From Flavobacterium croceum DSM 17960 (GTDB taxonomy: Bacteria; Bacteroidota; Bacteroidia; Flavobacteriales; Flavobacteriaceae), in the NCBI RefSeq assembly GCF_002917885.1, contig NZ_PQNY01000001.1, positions 248,001 to 312,000 on the forward strand: DNA of 64,000 nt, in the 5' to 3' direction. The position numbers and the translations under genes are program-made. Every line of letters begins with the position of its first letter. Position 1 is the stretch's first letter. The notes under the pieces were generated by a model, which was given only the letters and a program-made list of their open reading frames with translations, searched no databases and had not been told where the DNA came from. This document shows, piece by piece, positions 46,032 to 54,746 of the stretch.

Positions 46032-46063
46032 TTGACATCATAAACTAAAATGTAATATCTTTA
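46032..46063 (+). promoter_or_regulatory. near-consensus promoter for ricT operon
   Basis: TTG at 46032-46034, a 21-bp spacer and TATCTTTA (7 of 8 to TAnnTTTG) at 46056-46063, 57 bp before the ricT ATG. Confidence 0.5.
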
Positions 46064-46119
46064 CACACTTAACGTTTAATAGCAAGAGTATACAATACTC
46101 ATCTAGATAAAATATAAAT

Positions 46120-47313
46120 ATGGCATGTGCAAATTGCTCAACCTCTGGAAAATCGCACGATAACAAGGGGTGTAAAAATAGTGGTTCTTGTAGCGAAAGT
46201 AGTTGTAATAAACTTACTGTTTTCGATTGGCTTTCCAATATGGGATTGCCTACAGGAGAAAAAATGTTTGATTGTGTAGAAGTTCGATTTAAAAACGGAA
46301 GAAAAGAGTTTTTTAAAAACTCAGAAAGCCTTTCTATAGCTATTGGCGATGTGGTAGCCACCGAAACGGCTCCAGGTCATGATGTGGGTATTGTATCACT
46401 TACTGGTGAGCTGGTAAAAGTGCAAATGAAGAAAAAAAACATAGACTACCATACTGCAGAACTTCCAAAAATTTACAGAAAAGCAACTCAAAAAGATATC
46501 GACATTTGGAGTGAAGCTAGAGCCAAAGAAGAAACAACACAAGTAAAAGCTCGCGAAATAGCCATTAAACTCAATTTAGAAATGAAAATATCTGATATTG
46601 AGTACCAAGGCGATGGCTCTAAAATTACTTTTTATTATACAGCCAATGATAGAGTAGATTTTAGACAACTGATAAAAGAGTATGCGCAAGAGTTTAAAAC
46701 CCGTATCGAAATGAAACAAGTAGGGTTTAGACAAGAAGCTTCTCGTTTGGGTGGTATAGGTTCTTGCGGTAGAGAATTATGTTGTTCTACATGGCTTACA
46801 GATTTTAGAAGTGTTAATACTTCTGCGGCGAGATACCAACAACTTTCTCTTAATCCTCAAAAATTGGCTGGACAATGCGGAAAACTTAAATGTTGTTTAA
46901 ATTATGAATTAGACACTTATTTAGATGCTTTAAAAGGTTTTCCAGATTTAGACACTAGAATCAAAACAGAAAAAGGCGAGGCAATTTGCCAAAAGCAAGA
47001 TATTTTTAAAGGATTGATGTGGTTTTCATACAAAGATAATGCCGCCAATTGGCATAAACTTCACATTAGTCAAGTAAAAGAGATGATTGCTTTAAACAAG
47101 CAAAACAAATTGGTTTCAGCTCTAGAAGATTATATTGAAGAAACTACCGAAGAGCCCGAAGTTACTTTCAACAACGCCATGGGACAAGAAAGTCTTACAC
47201 GTTTTGATCAGCCAAAAAGAAAGAAAAAAAGAAGAAATAACAACCAACCGCAACAAAAACGAAAAGAGAATTTTTCAAAAGGTAACGAAAATAACAAACC
47301 TGTTAAAAAGTAG
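46120..47313 (+). CDS. ricT: PSP1/RicT-like regulatory protein
   Basis: A 397-residue protein of the PSP1/RicT (YaaT) family. The conserved core includes GIGSCGRELCCSTWLTDF (cysteines ~208-214) and GQCGKLKCCLNYE, cysteines that in B. subtilis RicT take part in Fe-S binding in the RicAFT complex, which controls RNase Y and mRNA maturation. The N-terminus has an extra cysteine-rich leader (C3, C6, C17, C23, C28). The C-terminal tail is Lys/Arg-rich (KRKKKRRNNNQ). It precedes gldH by 4 bp and so is likely co-transcribed. Confidence 0.85.
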   Translation: MACANCSTSGKSHDNKGCKNSGSCSESSCNKLTVFDWLSNMGLPTGEKMFDCVEVRFKNGRKEFFKNSESLSIAIGDVVATETAPGHDVGIVSLTGELVKVQMKKKNIDYHTAELPKIYRKATQKDIDIWSEARAKEETTQVKAREIAIKLNLEMKISDIEYQGDGSKITFYYTANDRVDFRQLIKEYAQEFKTRIEMKQVGFRQEASRLGGIGSCGRELCCSTWLTDFRSVNTSAARYQQLSLNPQKLAGQCGKLKCCLNYELDTYLDALKGFPDLDTRIKTEKGEAICQKQDIFKGLMWFSYKDNAANWHKLHISQVKEMIALNKQNKLVSALEDYIEETTEEPEVTFNNAMGQESLTRFDQPKRKKKRRNNNQPQQKRKENFSKGNENNKPVKK

Positions 47314-47317
47314 TGTA

Positions 47318-47821
47318 ATGAACAAAAAGTCTATTTTTTTCGATGCTAAAAACCTACTCTTTTTGATGATGGTATTTGTGCTATTTTCATGTGATGAAAA
47401 AAGAGTTTTCGATGAATACCAATCTGTAAATAATGCTTGGGAGAAATCCAAAAAAATTAATTTTGAACTCCCAGCTCTAGATGTAAACAAACCATTCAAC
47501 TTGTTTGTAAACCTTAGAGACAACAATAGTTATCCATACAACAATATTTTTTTAATAGTATCTATGGAACAGCCTAACCGCAAAATATTGGTAGACACTT
47601 TAGAATATCAAATGGCAAATCCAGATGGTACGCTTATGGGGCAAGGTTTTTCAGACATTAAAGAAAGTAAATTAGTTTATAAAGAAAATTTTAAATTTTC
47701 GCAAAAAGGAAAATACAAATTAAGTATACAACAAGCTGTAAGACAAATAGGAAAAACAGAAGGAATAGTAAAACTACCAGGTATTACAGAGGTTGGCTTT
47801 AGAATAGAATCTGCAAATTAA
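47318..47821 (+). CDS. gldH: gliding motility lipoprotein GldH
   Basis: A 167-residue lipoprotein. ATG 47318 (4 bp after ricT) gives a signal ending in the lipobox FVLFSC (Cys as the acylated residue). The DEKRVFDEYQSVNNAWEKS segment and the following strand-rich domain match GldH, needed for gliding of Flavobacterium cells on surfaces. A longer frame from 47135 lies inside ricT and would destroy the signal peptide. Neighbours ricT and the PBP gene reproduce the usual Flavobacterium order. Confidence 0.88.
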   Translation: MNKKSIFFDAKNLLFLMMVFVLFSCDEKRVFDEYQSVNNAWEKSKKINFELPALDVNKPFNLFVNLRDNNSYPYNNIFLIVSMEQPNRKILVDTLEYQMANPDGTLMGQGFSDIKESKLVYKENFKFSQKGKYKLSIQQAVRQIGKTEGIVKLPGITEVGFRIESAN

Positions 47822-47827
47822 TACAAT

Positions 47828-50149
47828 ATGGCACAAAAAAATAATCAAGCAGTAGTAAAAGATAGTAGCTATTACAAAAGAAAATTTTGGAGGTTTTTCT
47901 TTTATGGTTTAGGAGGCATATTTTTATTTTTCTTATTTGCTTCGTGGGGATTATTTGGAGCAATGCCCTCATTTGAAGAACTAGAAAATCCAGAATCAAA
48001 TCTAGCAACCGAAATTATTTCGAGTGATGGTGAGGTTTTGGGTAAATTTTATAACGAAAATAGAACAGCAATAAAATATAAAGACTTGCCAAAATCATTA
48101 GTAGATGCACTTGTTTCTACAGAAGATGAACGTTTTTATGAACATTCGGGCATTGATGCTAAACGAACAGTTGGAGCAGCACTAAAACTAGGCTCAAATG
48201 GAGGGGCAAGTACTATAACACAGCAACTTGCCAAATTGCTTTTTCATGGTGAAGGTTCCAAGTTTTTACCTTTTAGAATCATTCAAAAAGCAAAAGAATG
48301 GATTATTGCCATAAGACTTGAAAGACAATATACCAAAAACGAAATCATTGCTTTGTATTTTAATCAGGTAGATTTTGTAAATGGTGCTGTAGGAATTAGA
48401 TCGGCAGCCAAGGTGTATTTTAATAAAGAACCTCGCGACCTTACCATAAACGAGAGTGCTACTTTAGTAGGAATGCTTACCAATCCTTCTCGATACAATC
48501 CAAAACGCTTTCCAGAAAGAGCTATAGAGCGCAGAAACATTGTGCTTGGGCAAATGGTTCGAAACCATAAGCTAGAAGAGTCTGCCAAAAAAATGTTGCA
48601 AAGCAAACCCATAGTTCTCGATTTTCATCCAGAAAGTCATTATGATGGATTAGCCACTTACTTTAGAGAATATCTTCGTGATTACATGAAAGAATGGGTA
48701 AAAGAACATAAACGACCAGATGGCGAAGAATATGATGTATACGGCGATGGTTTAAAAATTTATACCACAATAGATTCAAAAATTCAAGAATATGCCGAAG
48801 AAGCCGTTACAGAGCACATGAAAAATCTGCAACAAGAATTTATGAATCAGCAAAAAGGAAACAAAAATGCGCCTTTTGTAAACATTACGCCCCAAGAAAC
48901 AGATAAGATAATCAAACAGGCGATGAAAAATTCTGATAGATGGCGTATTCTAAAAGACAAAGAGATGAGTGATGACGATATTGTGGCTACCTTTAGTAAA
49001 AAAACTAAAATGACCATTTTTACTTGGAAAGGAGAACGCGATACCGTGATGACGCCGTTAGACTCTATACGCTATTACAAACACTTTCTTCAAGCGGGAG
49101 TAATGTCTATGGAGCCTCAAACAGGTCAAATAAAAGCATGGGTAGGTGGTATAAACTATAAGTATTTTCAGTACGACCATGTAGGGCAAGGAGCACGTCA
49201 GGTAGGTTCTACTTTTAAACCTTTTGTGTATGCCACAGCAATAGAACAACTAGGTAAAACACCATGCGATACCATGCTTGATGAACCTTTTATGATAAGA
49301 AAAGGCAGACACCATGTTACCGAAGATTGGGAACCTCGAAATTCCGATCAAAAATACCGTGGTATGGTTACGCTAAAATATGCTTTGGCAAACTCAATAA
49401 ACATTATTTCGGCCAAACTTATAGACCAAACTGGGCCAGAAGCTGTAGTAGATTTAACTAAAAAATTGGGTGTAAAATCCGATATACCAGTACAGCCAGC
49501 CATATCACTTGGAGCTGTAGATATTACTGTTGAAGATATGGTAGCAGCATACAGTACTTTTGCCAATCAAGGGGTATATATAAAACCTTATTTTATTTCG
49601 AGAATTGAAGATAAAAACGGTGCCGTATTGTATGAACCTGTGGCTGAATCTCATGATGTATTGAATAAAGATGTAGCTTTTGCGGTAATTAAACTTCTAG
49701 AAGGAGTAACAGAAAGCGGTTCGGGTGTGCGACTAAGAACCGAAACAGGAGGTAGTGGAGACAACCGCTGGACAGGTTATCCATATATGTTTAAAAATCC
49801 AATAGCAGGAAAAACAGGTACAACTCAAAACCAATCAGACGGTTGGTTTATAGGTATGGTTCCAAATTTAGTAACGGGAGTTTGGGTAGGTTGCGAAGAT
49901 CGTTCAGCACGTTTTAAAAGTTTAGTATACGGGCAAGGTGCTACGGCAGCATTACCAATATGGGGTTATATGATGGAAAAATGTTATGCCGATCCCGACT
50001 TGCAAATTTCTAAAGATGAATTTGAAAGACCTGATGGTTTTGATATGAAAGTAGATTGTTGGTCTGCGCCAAGAAGTAGTAGTGGCAGTCATAAAGAGGC
50101 TGACTCTACAGGTACCGAAGAACAAAATATAGACGAATTCGGACTATAA
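47828..50149 (+). CDS. mrcA: penicillin-binding protein 1A (bifunctional PBP)
   Basis: A 773-residue class A PBP. A cytoplasmic N-terminal segment and one membrane helix (~19-38) are followed by the glycosyltransferase domain (TEDERFYEHSGID, then GASTITQQLAKLL, residues ~95-145). The transpeptidase has STFK (S461 in GSTFKPF), the SIN motif (KYALANSINII) and KTG (about 661, GKTGTT). It polymerises and cross-links peptidoglycan in the periplasm. The start lies 6 bp after gldH. A terminator follows. Confidence 0.94.
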   Translation: MAQKNNQAVVKDSSYYKRKFWRFFFYGLGGIFLFFLFASWGLFGAMPSFEELENPESNLATEIISSDGEVLGKFYNENRTAIKYKDLPKSLVDALVSTEDERFYEHSGIDAKRTVGAALKLGSNGGASTITQQLAKLLFHGEGSKFLPFRIIQKAKEWIIAIRLERQYTKNEIIALYFNQVDFVNGAVGIRSAAKVYFNKEPRDLTINESATLVGMLTNPSRYNPKRFPERAIERRNIVLGQMVRNHKLEESAKKMLQSKPIVLDFHPESHYDGLATYFREYLRDYMKEWVKEHKRPDGEEYDVYGDGLKIYTTIDSKIQEYAEEAVTEHMKNLQQEFMNQQKGNKNAPFVNITPQETDKIIKQAMKNSDRWRILKDKEMSDDDIVATFSKKTKMTIFTWKGERDTVMTPLDSIRYYKHFLQAGVMSMEPQTGQIKAWVGGINYKYFQYDHVGQGARQVGSTFKPFVYATAIEQLGKTPCDTMLDEPFMIRKGRHHVTEDWEPRNSDQKYRGMVTLKYALANSINIISAKLIDQTGPEAVVDLTKKLGVKSDIPVQPAISLGAVDITVEDMVAAYSTFANQGVYIKPYFISRIEDKNGAVLYEPVAESHDVLNKDVAFAVIKLLEGVTESGSGVRLRTETGGSGDNRWTGYPYMFKNPIAGKTGTTQNQSDGWFIGMVPNLVTGVWVGCEDRSARFKSLVYGQGATAALPIWGYMMEKCYADPDLQISKDEFERPDGFDMKVDCWSAPRSSSGSHKEADSTGTEEQNIDEFGL

Positions 50150-50153
50150 TTAA

Positions 50154-50184
50154 AAAAACCCGACTTTAAATGAGTCGGGTTTTT
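50154..50184 (+). terminator. rho-independent terminator
   Basis: A perfect 12-bp stem AAAAACCCGACT (50154-50165) / AGTCGGGTTTTT (50173-50184) with a 7-nt loop, 4 bp after the PBP gene. Confidence 0.9.
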
Positions 50185-50229
50185 AATACAACAAAAGCAA
50201 TATTTTTTAATAATTACAAAAAGAGTATT

Positions 50230-51669
50230 ATGGTTTTAAGTAGATTTTGGCTCGTTATTTTTATATCTTCTATACTTTTTGTTATAATTAGTTTATTTAC
50301 AGGTACTAATTATAGCTTAGATTATATATTAAATGGTAAAAAAGACGATCCTATTTTAATTTCCGAAAAATACATACAACAAGTTCCTTTTTTTGTAAAA
50401 GATAGTATTGAAAACGCAACAAACAAAACAATGGTAGTCAATAAAGACACCATTAACCCAGATACTACCTATGTTTTTAATAACAAAACCGTAAAAATAT
50501 ACAGTGGTGTTCAAAAAAGCGATGGTTTGCTACCTACTTGCAAAAACACATTGGTAGATTTAATACTTCCGTTAATTGCTTATTTAGCTTTTTTTTGTGG
50601 GTTAATGCAATTGCTTATAGACTCTGGAGCATCAGAAAAATTAGCCAAAAAATTAAGCCCTTTATTCTCCAAAATATTCCCTACAGTACCAAAAAACCAT
50701 GAGTCTATTTCGTATATGACTTTAAATTTTGCAGCCAATTTTTTAGGTTTAGACTCTGCCGCTACACCATTTGGACTTAAAGCCATGCAAAGTCTTCAAG
50801 AAATAAACCCAGATAAAGATAAAGCGAGCGACGCACAAATTATGTTTATGTGTCTTCATGCGGCAGGACTTACACTTATACCTACATCAATAATAGGCTA
50901 TAGAGCCGCTCAAAACGCTACAAATCCTGCAGATGTTATGTTGCCATGTATAATTACATCTTTTATTGGCACACTAGCAGCATTTATTATTGTAGGTATA
51001 CGCCAGAAAATAAATTTTAAAAGTGCTAGTTTATTGGTAGGAATATTTGCTTTATTAGCAGCAATTATCGGATTACTTTTTTATATAAATAGACTAGATT
51101 TGATAGGTAAAAATTTCTTTACTTCCAATTTATCTGGATTGATGCTTGTACTTATTATTGGAGCAACATTAATTTTTTCTTTTATCAATGAAAATAAGTT
51201 TACTGAAAAACAGACGACTATATTTGATGCTTTTGTAACGGGAGCAAAAAATGGTTTAGAAACAGGAGTGAAAATTTTCCCTTATGTTTTAGGTATGCTT
51301 GTAGCCATTTCTTTCTTTAGAAATAGCGGTTTGTTTGAAATTGTTTCCAACGGTATTGCCTTTGTATTTTCTCATTTAGGCGTAAGCAAACCAATTACAG
51401 ATTCTTTGCCCGTAGCGATGCTTCGCCCTTTTAGTTCTGGAGGCTCTCGCGGATTTATGATAGATGCTATGCAAAATTTTGGTCCCGATTCTTTTACAGG
51501 TCGATTGGTATGTATTTTTCAATGTAGTGCCGAAACTACATTTTATGTTATAGCAGTATATTTTGGTTCTGTAAACATCAAAAACACACGCTATACATTA
51601 GCAACAATGCTTCTAGTTGATTTAATTTGTGTTATTGCAGCTATAGCCGTTGCTATGTGGTTTTTTTAG
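50230..51669 (+). CDS. SpmA/SpmB-like nucleoside-recognition domain membrane protein
   Basis: A 479-residue inner-membrane protein with about ten helices. It is a fusion of two nucleoside-recognition (gate) domains: the SpmA-type half (LVDLILPLIAYLAFFCGLMQ onwards) and the SpmB-type half (GLETGVKIFPYVLGMLVAIS, LPVAMLRPFSSGGSRGFMID). The family is called spore maturation although flavobacteria do not sporulate; the transported or sensed substrate is unknown. ATG 50230 is preferred because the first ATG of the frame (50170) sits within the terminator hairpin loop. Confidence 0.8.
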   Translation: MVLSRFWLVIFISSILFVIISLFTGTNYSLDYILNGKKDDPILISEKYIQQVPFFVKDSIENATNKTMVVNKDTINPDTTYVFNNKTVKIYSGVQKSDGLLPTCKNTLVDLILPLIAYLAFFCGLMQLLIDSGASEKLAKKLSPLFSKIFPTVPKNHESISYMTLNFAANFLGLDSAATPFGLKAMQSLQEINPDKDKASDAQIMFMCLHAAGLTLIPTSIIGYRAAQNATNPADVMLPCIITSFIGTLAAFIIVGIRQKINFKSASLLVGIFALLAAIIGLLFYINRLDLIGKNFFTSNLSGLMLVLIIGATLIFSFINENKFTEKQTTIFDAFVTGAKNGLETGVKIFPYVLGMLVAISFFRNSGLFEIVSNGIAFVFSHLGVSKPITDSLPVAMLRPFSSGGSRGFMIDAMQNFGPDSFTGRLVCIFQCSAETTFYVIAVYFGSVNIKNTRYTLATMLLVDLICVIAAIAVAMWFF

Positions 51670-51716
51670 TTGAATACTAAAGTTAATTTATTTTCGTTTA
51701 CAACTAAAATGTAAAT

Positions 51717-52216
51717 ATGAAAATATGGTTTTTAGTATGCCTTTTGTACAGTACAGTACAAGCACAATCAGTATACAATAAAAACGAGAAAATTGTAAAT
51801 TTTGTAAAGACAAATGGGTCAAAAATAGCACCAACTTACAAACAAGCAGTTTGTACGGAACTAGTAATTGAGGTACTACAACACTTTTATGCCTTAAACA
51901 GCACAGATAAAAACGTATTAGAATTATTACTTCAAAAAATATTTACGAGTTACTCAACCAAAATTCATCTATTCCCAAAGGAGTCTATTTTGCTTTAATA
52001 AAGAAAAAGATAGGCAAATCAATACCTAAAAATCAAGTTAAGGAAGGGGATTTTGTTCAATTTTGGAACGATGCTTGGGGGCACTGCGGAATTGTAAAAA
52101 GTATTAATTATGACAATAATAGCATGGAGCTATACTCTTCGTTTCCTACCACTAATGGCTATGGAATTCAAAGTTTTAATATTCCAAAATACTGTTTTTT
52201 TGTAAGGCTTAAGTAG
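51717..52216 (+). pseudogene. secreted NlpC/CHAP-like cysteine hydrolase gene with -1 frameshift
   Basis: The reading frame from ATG 51717 begins MKIWFLVCLLYSTVQAQ (signal peptide) and includes YKQAVCTELVIEVL with a possible nucleophile C46, then stops at 51996-51998. The -1 frame, open from the A-run (CTTCAAAAAATATT, ~51929-51942) to TAG 52214-52216, continues the same protein (IYELLNQNSSIPKGVYFAL, GDFVQFWNDAWGHCGIVKSI, ending FFVRLK) with a possible catalytic His in WGHCG. One more A in the run would give one ~166-residue protein. Either the gene is dead, or the run is a sequencing error, or slippage at the A-run makes the full protein. Confidence 0.72.
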
Positions 52217-52221
52217 TATGT

Positions 52222-52983
52222 TTAGTAAAAACGAACATTACTAAAATAGTAAACATACCCAATACTAAAGCCTAAATTGTAATCGTTGGCTTTGTTTTCG
52301 GTATATACTTTTCGGTCAGGGTTTAAACCATCTACCCAATCAGAGAAATAAAATTGACCTCTTACTTCAGCTGTTAAAGCATGATAATCAGATAGTTTAT
52401 AACGAACCCCTACACTAGCACATACAGATGGAACCCAAAAACTCTCATTTTTGTATGCACCCATATATTTTTCTGGAGTAGTAATAGGAGAACCTAGTTT
52501 ACCTAATGTAGATTCTGCCTTGGTACTAACATAATTAATTTGAGGGCCAATACCAAAGTATGGATTGAACATTTCTCCTCTATTATAATCATCAGTTCTT
52601 AAAGGGTAGAATTCAAATTGGGTTCCAAAATTTATAGTTTCTGTAGAACCATACATACCACGTAATTGATTGGCAAAAGTATTTGTTCTTTCAGGCGCTA
52701 CCCATTCTCCATAATGTTTCAAATCGGCTTTCATGTAGGTTAAATCAAAACGAAGTTTAATATGTTCCCAAAAACCGCCATAAAAATTGTTTGGAGTAGT
52801 GTAATAGTTTACACCAATAGAAAAACCATTATTTTTTACAAAGTTTTCAAAATCGTTTCTCGCACCATAATCAGATTTAAAAAATACAGGCCCAGCAGAA
52901 ACCCCCAATTCAGTATAAGAATACTGAGCAGAAGTTTTAGTATAAAGAACTAAAAAAAGTAGGATATAGGCTTTTTTTAACAT
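52222..52983 (-). CDS. outer-membrane beta-barrel protein
   Basis: A 253-residue exported barrel-like protein. ATG at 52983 gives the signal peptide MLKKAYILLFLVLYTKTSAQ; the longer frame to 53037 has a poor N-terminus and overlaps the promoter. The mature part shows amphipathic strands (YTELGVSAGPVFFKSDYG, FSIGVNYYTTPNNFYGGFW, GVRYKLSDYHALTAEVRG) and ends in YVYYFSNVRFY with a terminal aromatic. It resembles a family found next to gdhA in Flavobacteria, function unknown. It is convergent with the frameshifted hydrolase gene and divergent from gdhA. Confidence 0.75.
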   Translation of the reverse strand: MLKKAYILLFLVLYTKTSAQYSYTELGVSAGPVFFKSDYGARNDFENFVKNNGFSIGVNYYTTPNNFYGGFWEHIKLRFDLTYMKADLKHYGEWVAPERTNTFANQLRGMYGSTETINFGTQFEFYPLRTDDYNRGEMFNPYFGIGPQINYVSTKAESTLGKLGSPITTPEKYMGAYKNESFWVPSVCASVGVRYKLSDYHALTAEVRGQFYFSDWVDGLNPDRKVYTENKANDYNLGFSIGYVYYFSNVRFY

Positions 52984-52997
52984 CAGATTTAAGTTTG

Positions 52998-53005
52998 CAA
53001 AAATA
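52998..53005 (-). promoter_or_regulatory. -7 element for the barrel gene
   Basis: CAAAAATA on plus reads TATTTTTG on minus, 15 bp upstream of ATG 52983. Confidence 0.45.
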
Positions 53006-53193
53006 TCGATGGACAAATATATAAAAACAATATACAATAAAGAAAATAAATAATGAAATACTTATGTTTTGCAATAAAATACAGTCAAAAAGCATTTGTT
53101 TGATTTAGTTTTTATTAATTATTAAAAAAAACAGCATTTATAATAAAAATAATTATCAGATTAAAAATTTAATGTAATTTATACTAATAAATG

Positions 53194-53201
53194 TATATTT
53201 G
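53194..53201 (+). promoter_or_regulatory. -7 element TATATTTG for gdhA
   Basis: Exact TAnnTTTG match 68 bp upstream of the gdhA ATG. No clear -33 TTG. The surrounding 286-bp divergent spacer (52984-53269) is very AT-rich with no other feature I can support. Confidence 0.5.
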
Positions 53202-53269
53202 TAAACTTTTACGAAATCGTTTTCTAAAAGCGTAGTTTTTTAATTTTCAAATTTATTTGAACCTTATTT

Positions 53270-54613
53270 ATGGAACAAAAAATCAATGATTTTATGGCTC
53301 ACGTAGAGGCCAAAAATCCAAATGAACCAGAATTTATTCAAGCAGTAAGGGAATTTGCAGAAACCGTAATTCCTTTTATATCAGAACAAAAAAAATACGA
53401 CGGCAAAAACTTATTGTTGCGCATAGCCGAGCCCGAAAGATCTATCATTTTTAGAGTGCCTTGGGTAGATGATAAAGGAGAAATACAAGTAAACAGAGGT
53501 TTTAGAATTCAAATGAATTCAGCTATTGGCCCTTATAAAGGAGGTATTCGTTTTCACCATACTGTAAACCTATCAGTACTTAAGTTTTTGGCTTTTGAGC
53601 AAGTTTTTAAAAACAGTTTAACTACTTTGCCTATGGGTGGAGGTAAAGGAGGTTCTGATTTTGACCCGCAAGGAAAATCAGATGCTGAGATTATGCGTTT
53701 TTGCCAATCATTTATGACTGAATTATGCAGACACATAGGTCCAGATTTGGACGTTCCAGCCGGAGATATTGGGGTTGGAGCTAGAGAAATTGGTTATTTA
53801 TTTGGTCAATACAAAAGAATAAGAAACGAGTTTACAGGTGTTTTAACAGGTAAAGGATTGGCCTATGGAGGATCACTTATACGTCCTGAAGCTACAGGCT
53901 ATGGTGTGGTTTACTTTACAGAGCAAATGTTAAAAACAATTGGCGAAGAAATAAAAGGCAAAACAGTAGCTATTTCAGGATTTGGAAATGTTGCATGGGG
54001 AGTAGCATTAAAAATTAATGAATTGGGCGGAAAATTGGTTACAATTTCTGGACCTGATGGTTATATATACGATGAAGAAGGTATTTCTGGAGAGAAAATC
54101 GAATTTATGCTTGAAATGCGTAACAGTGGTACCAATAGAGCAGAAATGTATGCAGAGAGATACCCAAGCGCTAAATTTTTTAAAGGCAAAAGCCCTTGGG
54201 AAGTAAAAGTTGATATTGCAATACCTTGTGCTACTCAAAACGAGTTGAATGAGCAAGATGCAATACAACTTATCAATAATGGAGTTATGTGTGTTACAGA
54301 AGCGGCCAATATGCCATCTACATTAGATGCTATTAAGCAGTTTTTAAATGCAAAAGTACTTTTTGCACCAGGTAAAGCTGCCAATGCAGGTGGTGTTGCT
54401 GCGTCAGGACTAGAGATGACTCAAAATTCTATACGTTTAAATTGGACTAGTGAAGAGGTAGATTTGAGACTTAAAGATATCATGGTAGGTATTCACAGTC
54501 AATGTAAACAATATGGAAAAGAAGAAGATGGCTATGTAAATTACGTAAAAGGAGCAAATATTGCAGGTTTTGTAAAAGTAGCCGATGCAATGCTCGCTCA
54601 AGGCGTAGTATAA
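53270..54613 (+). CDS. gdhA: NADP-type hexameric glutamate dehydrogenase
   Basis: A 447-residue glutamate dehydrogenase of the small hexameric type. PYKGGIRFH, then PMGGGKGGSDFDP (~122-134) contains the substrate-binding Lys; PAGDIGVGAREIGYL follows. The coenzyme domain starts at VAISGFGNVAWG (Rossmann GFGNVA). Length and the S-x-N..-rich sequence fit the anabolic, NADP-linked enzyme; coenzyme preference is by family. It stands alone before a strong terminator. Confidence 0.94.
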   Translation: MEQKINDFMAHVEAKNPNEPEFIQAVREFAETVIPFISEQKKYDGKNLLLRIAEPERSIIFRVPWVDDKGEIQVNRGFRIQMNSAIGPYKGGIRFHHTVNLSVLKFLAFEQVFKNSLTTLPMGGGKGGSDFDPQGKSDAEIMRFCQSFMTELCRHIGPDLDVPAGDIGVGAREIGYLFGQYKRIRNEFTGVLTGKGLAYGGSLIRPEATGYGVVYFTEQMLKTIGEEIKGKTVAISGFGNVAWGVALKINELGGKLVTISGPDGYIYDEEGISGEKIEFMLEMRNSGTNRAEMYAERYPSAKFFKGKSPWEVKVDIAIPCATQNELNEQDAIQLINNGVMCVTEAANMPSTLDAIKQFLNAKVLFAPGKAANAGGVAASGLEMTQNSIRLNWTSEEVDLRLKDIMVGIHSQCKQYGKEEDGYVNYVKGANIAGFVKVADAMLAQGVV

Positions 54614-54635
54614 TCATACTTACTTAATTTTGTTG

Positions 54636-54670
54636 AAAAACCTTTTATCAAATTTTGGTAAAAGGTTTTT
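54636..54670 (+). terminator. rho-independent terminator
   Basis: A perfect 12-bp stem AAAAACCTTTTA (54636-54647) / TAAAAGGTTTTT (54659-54670) with an 11-nt loop, 23 bp after gdhA. Confidence 0.88.
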
Positions 54671-54708
54671 GTTTTTTATACACGAAAAGAGCTTTATTTA
54701 CGTTTCAT

Positions 54709-54716
54709 TATATTTG
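54709..54716 (+). promoter_or_regulatory. -7 element TATATTTG for porZ
   Basis: Exact -7 match 31 bp before the ATG at 54747. It lies within the longer frame opening at 54630, which also overlaps the gdhA terminator, so the internal ATG is the start. Confidence 0.55.
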
Positions 54717-54746
54717 TATAAATTTATAACAGCAACTCAAAATAAG

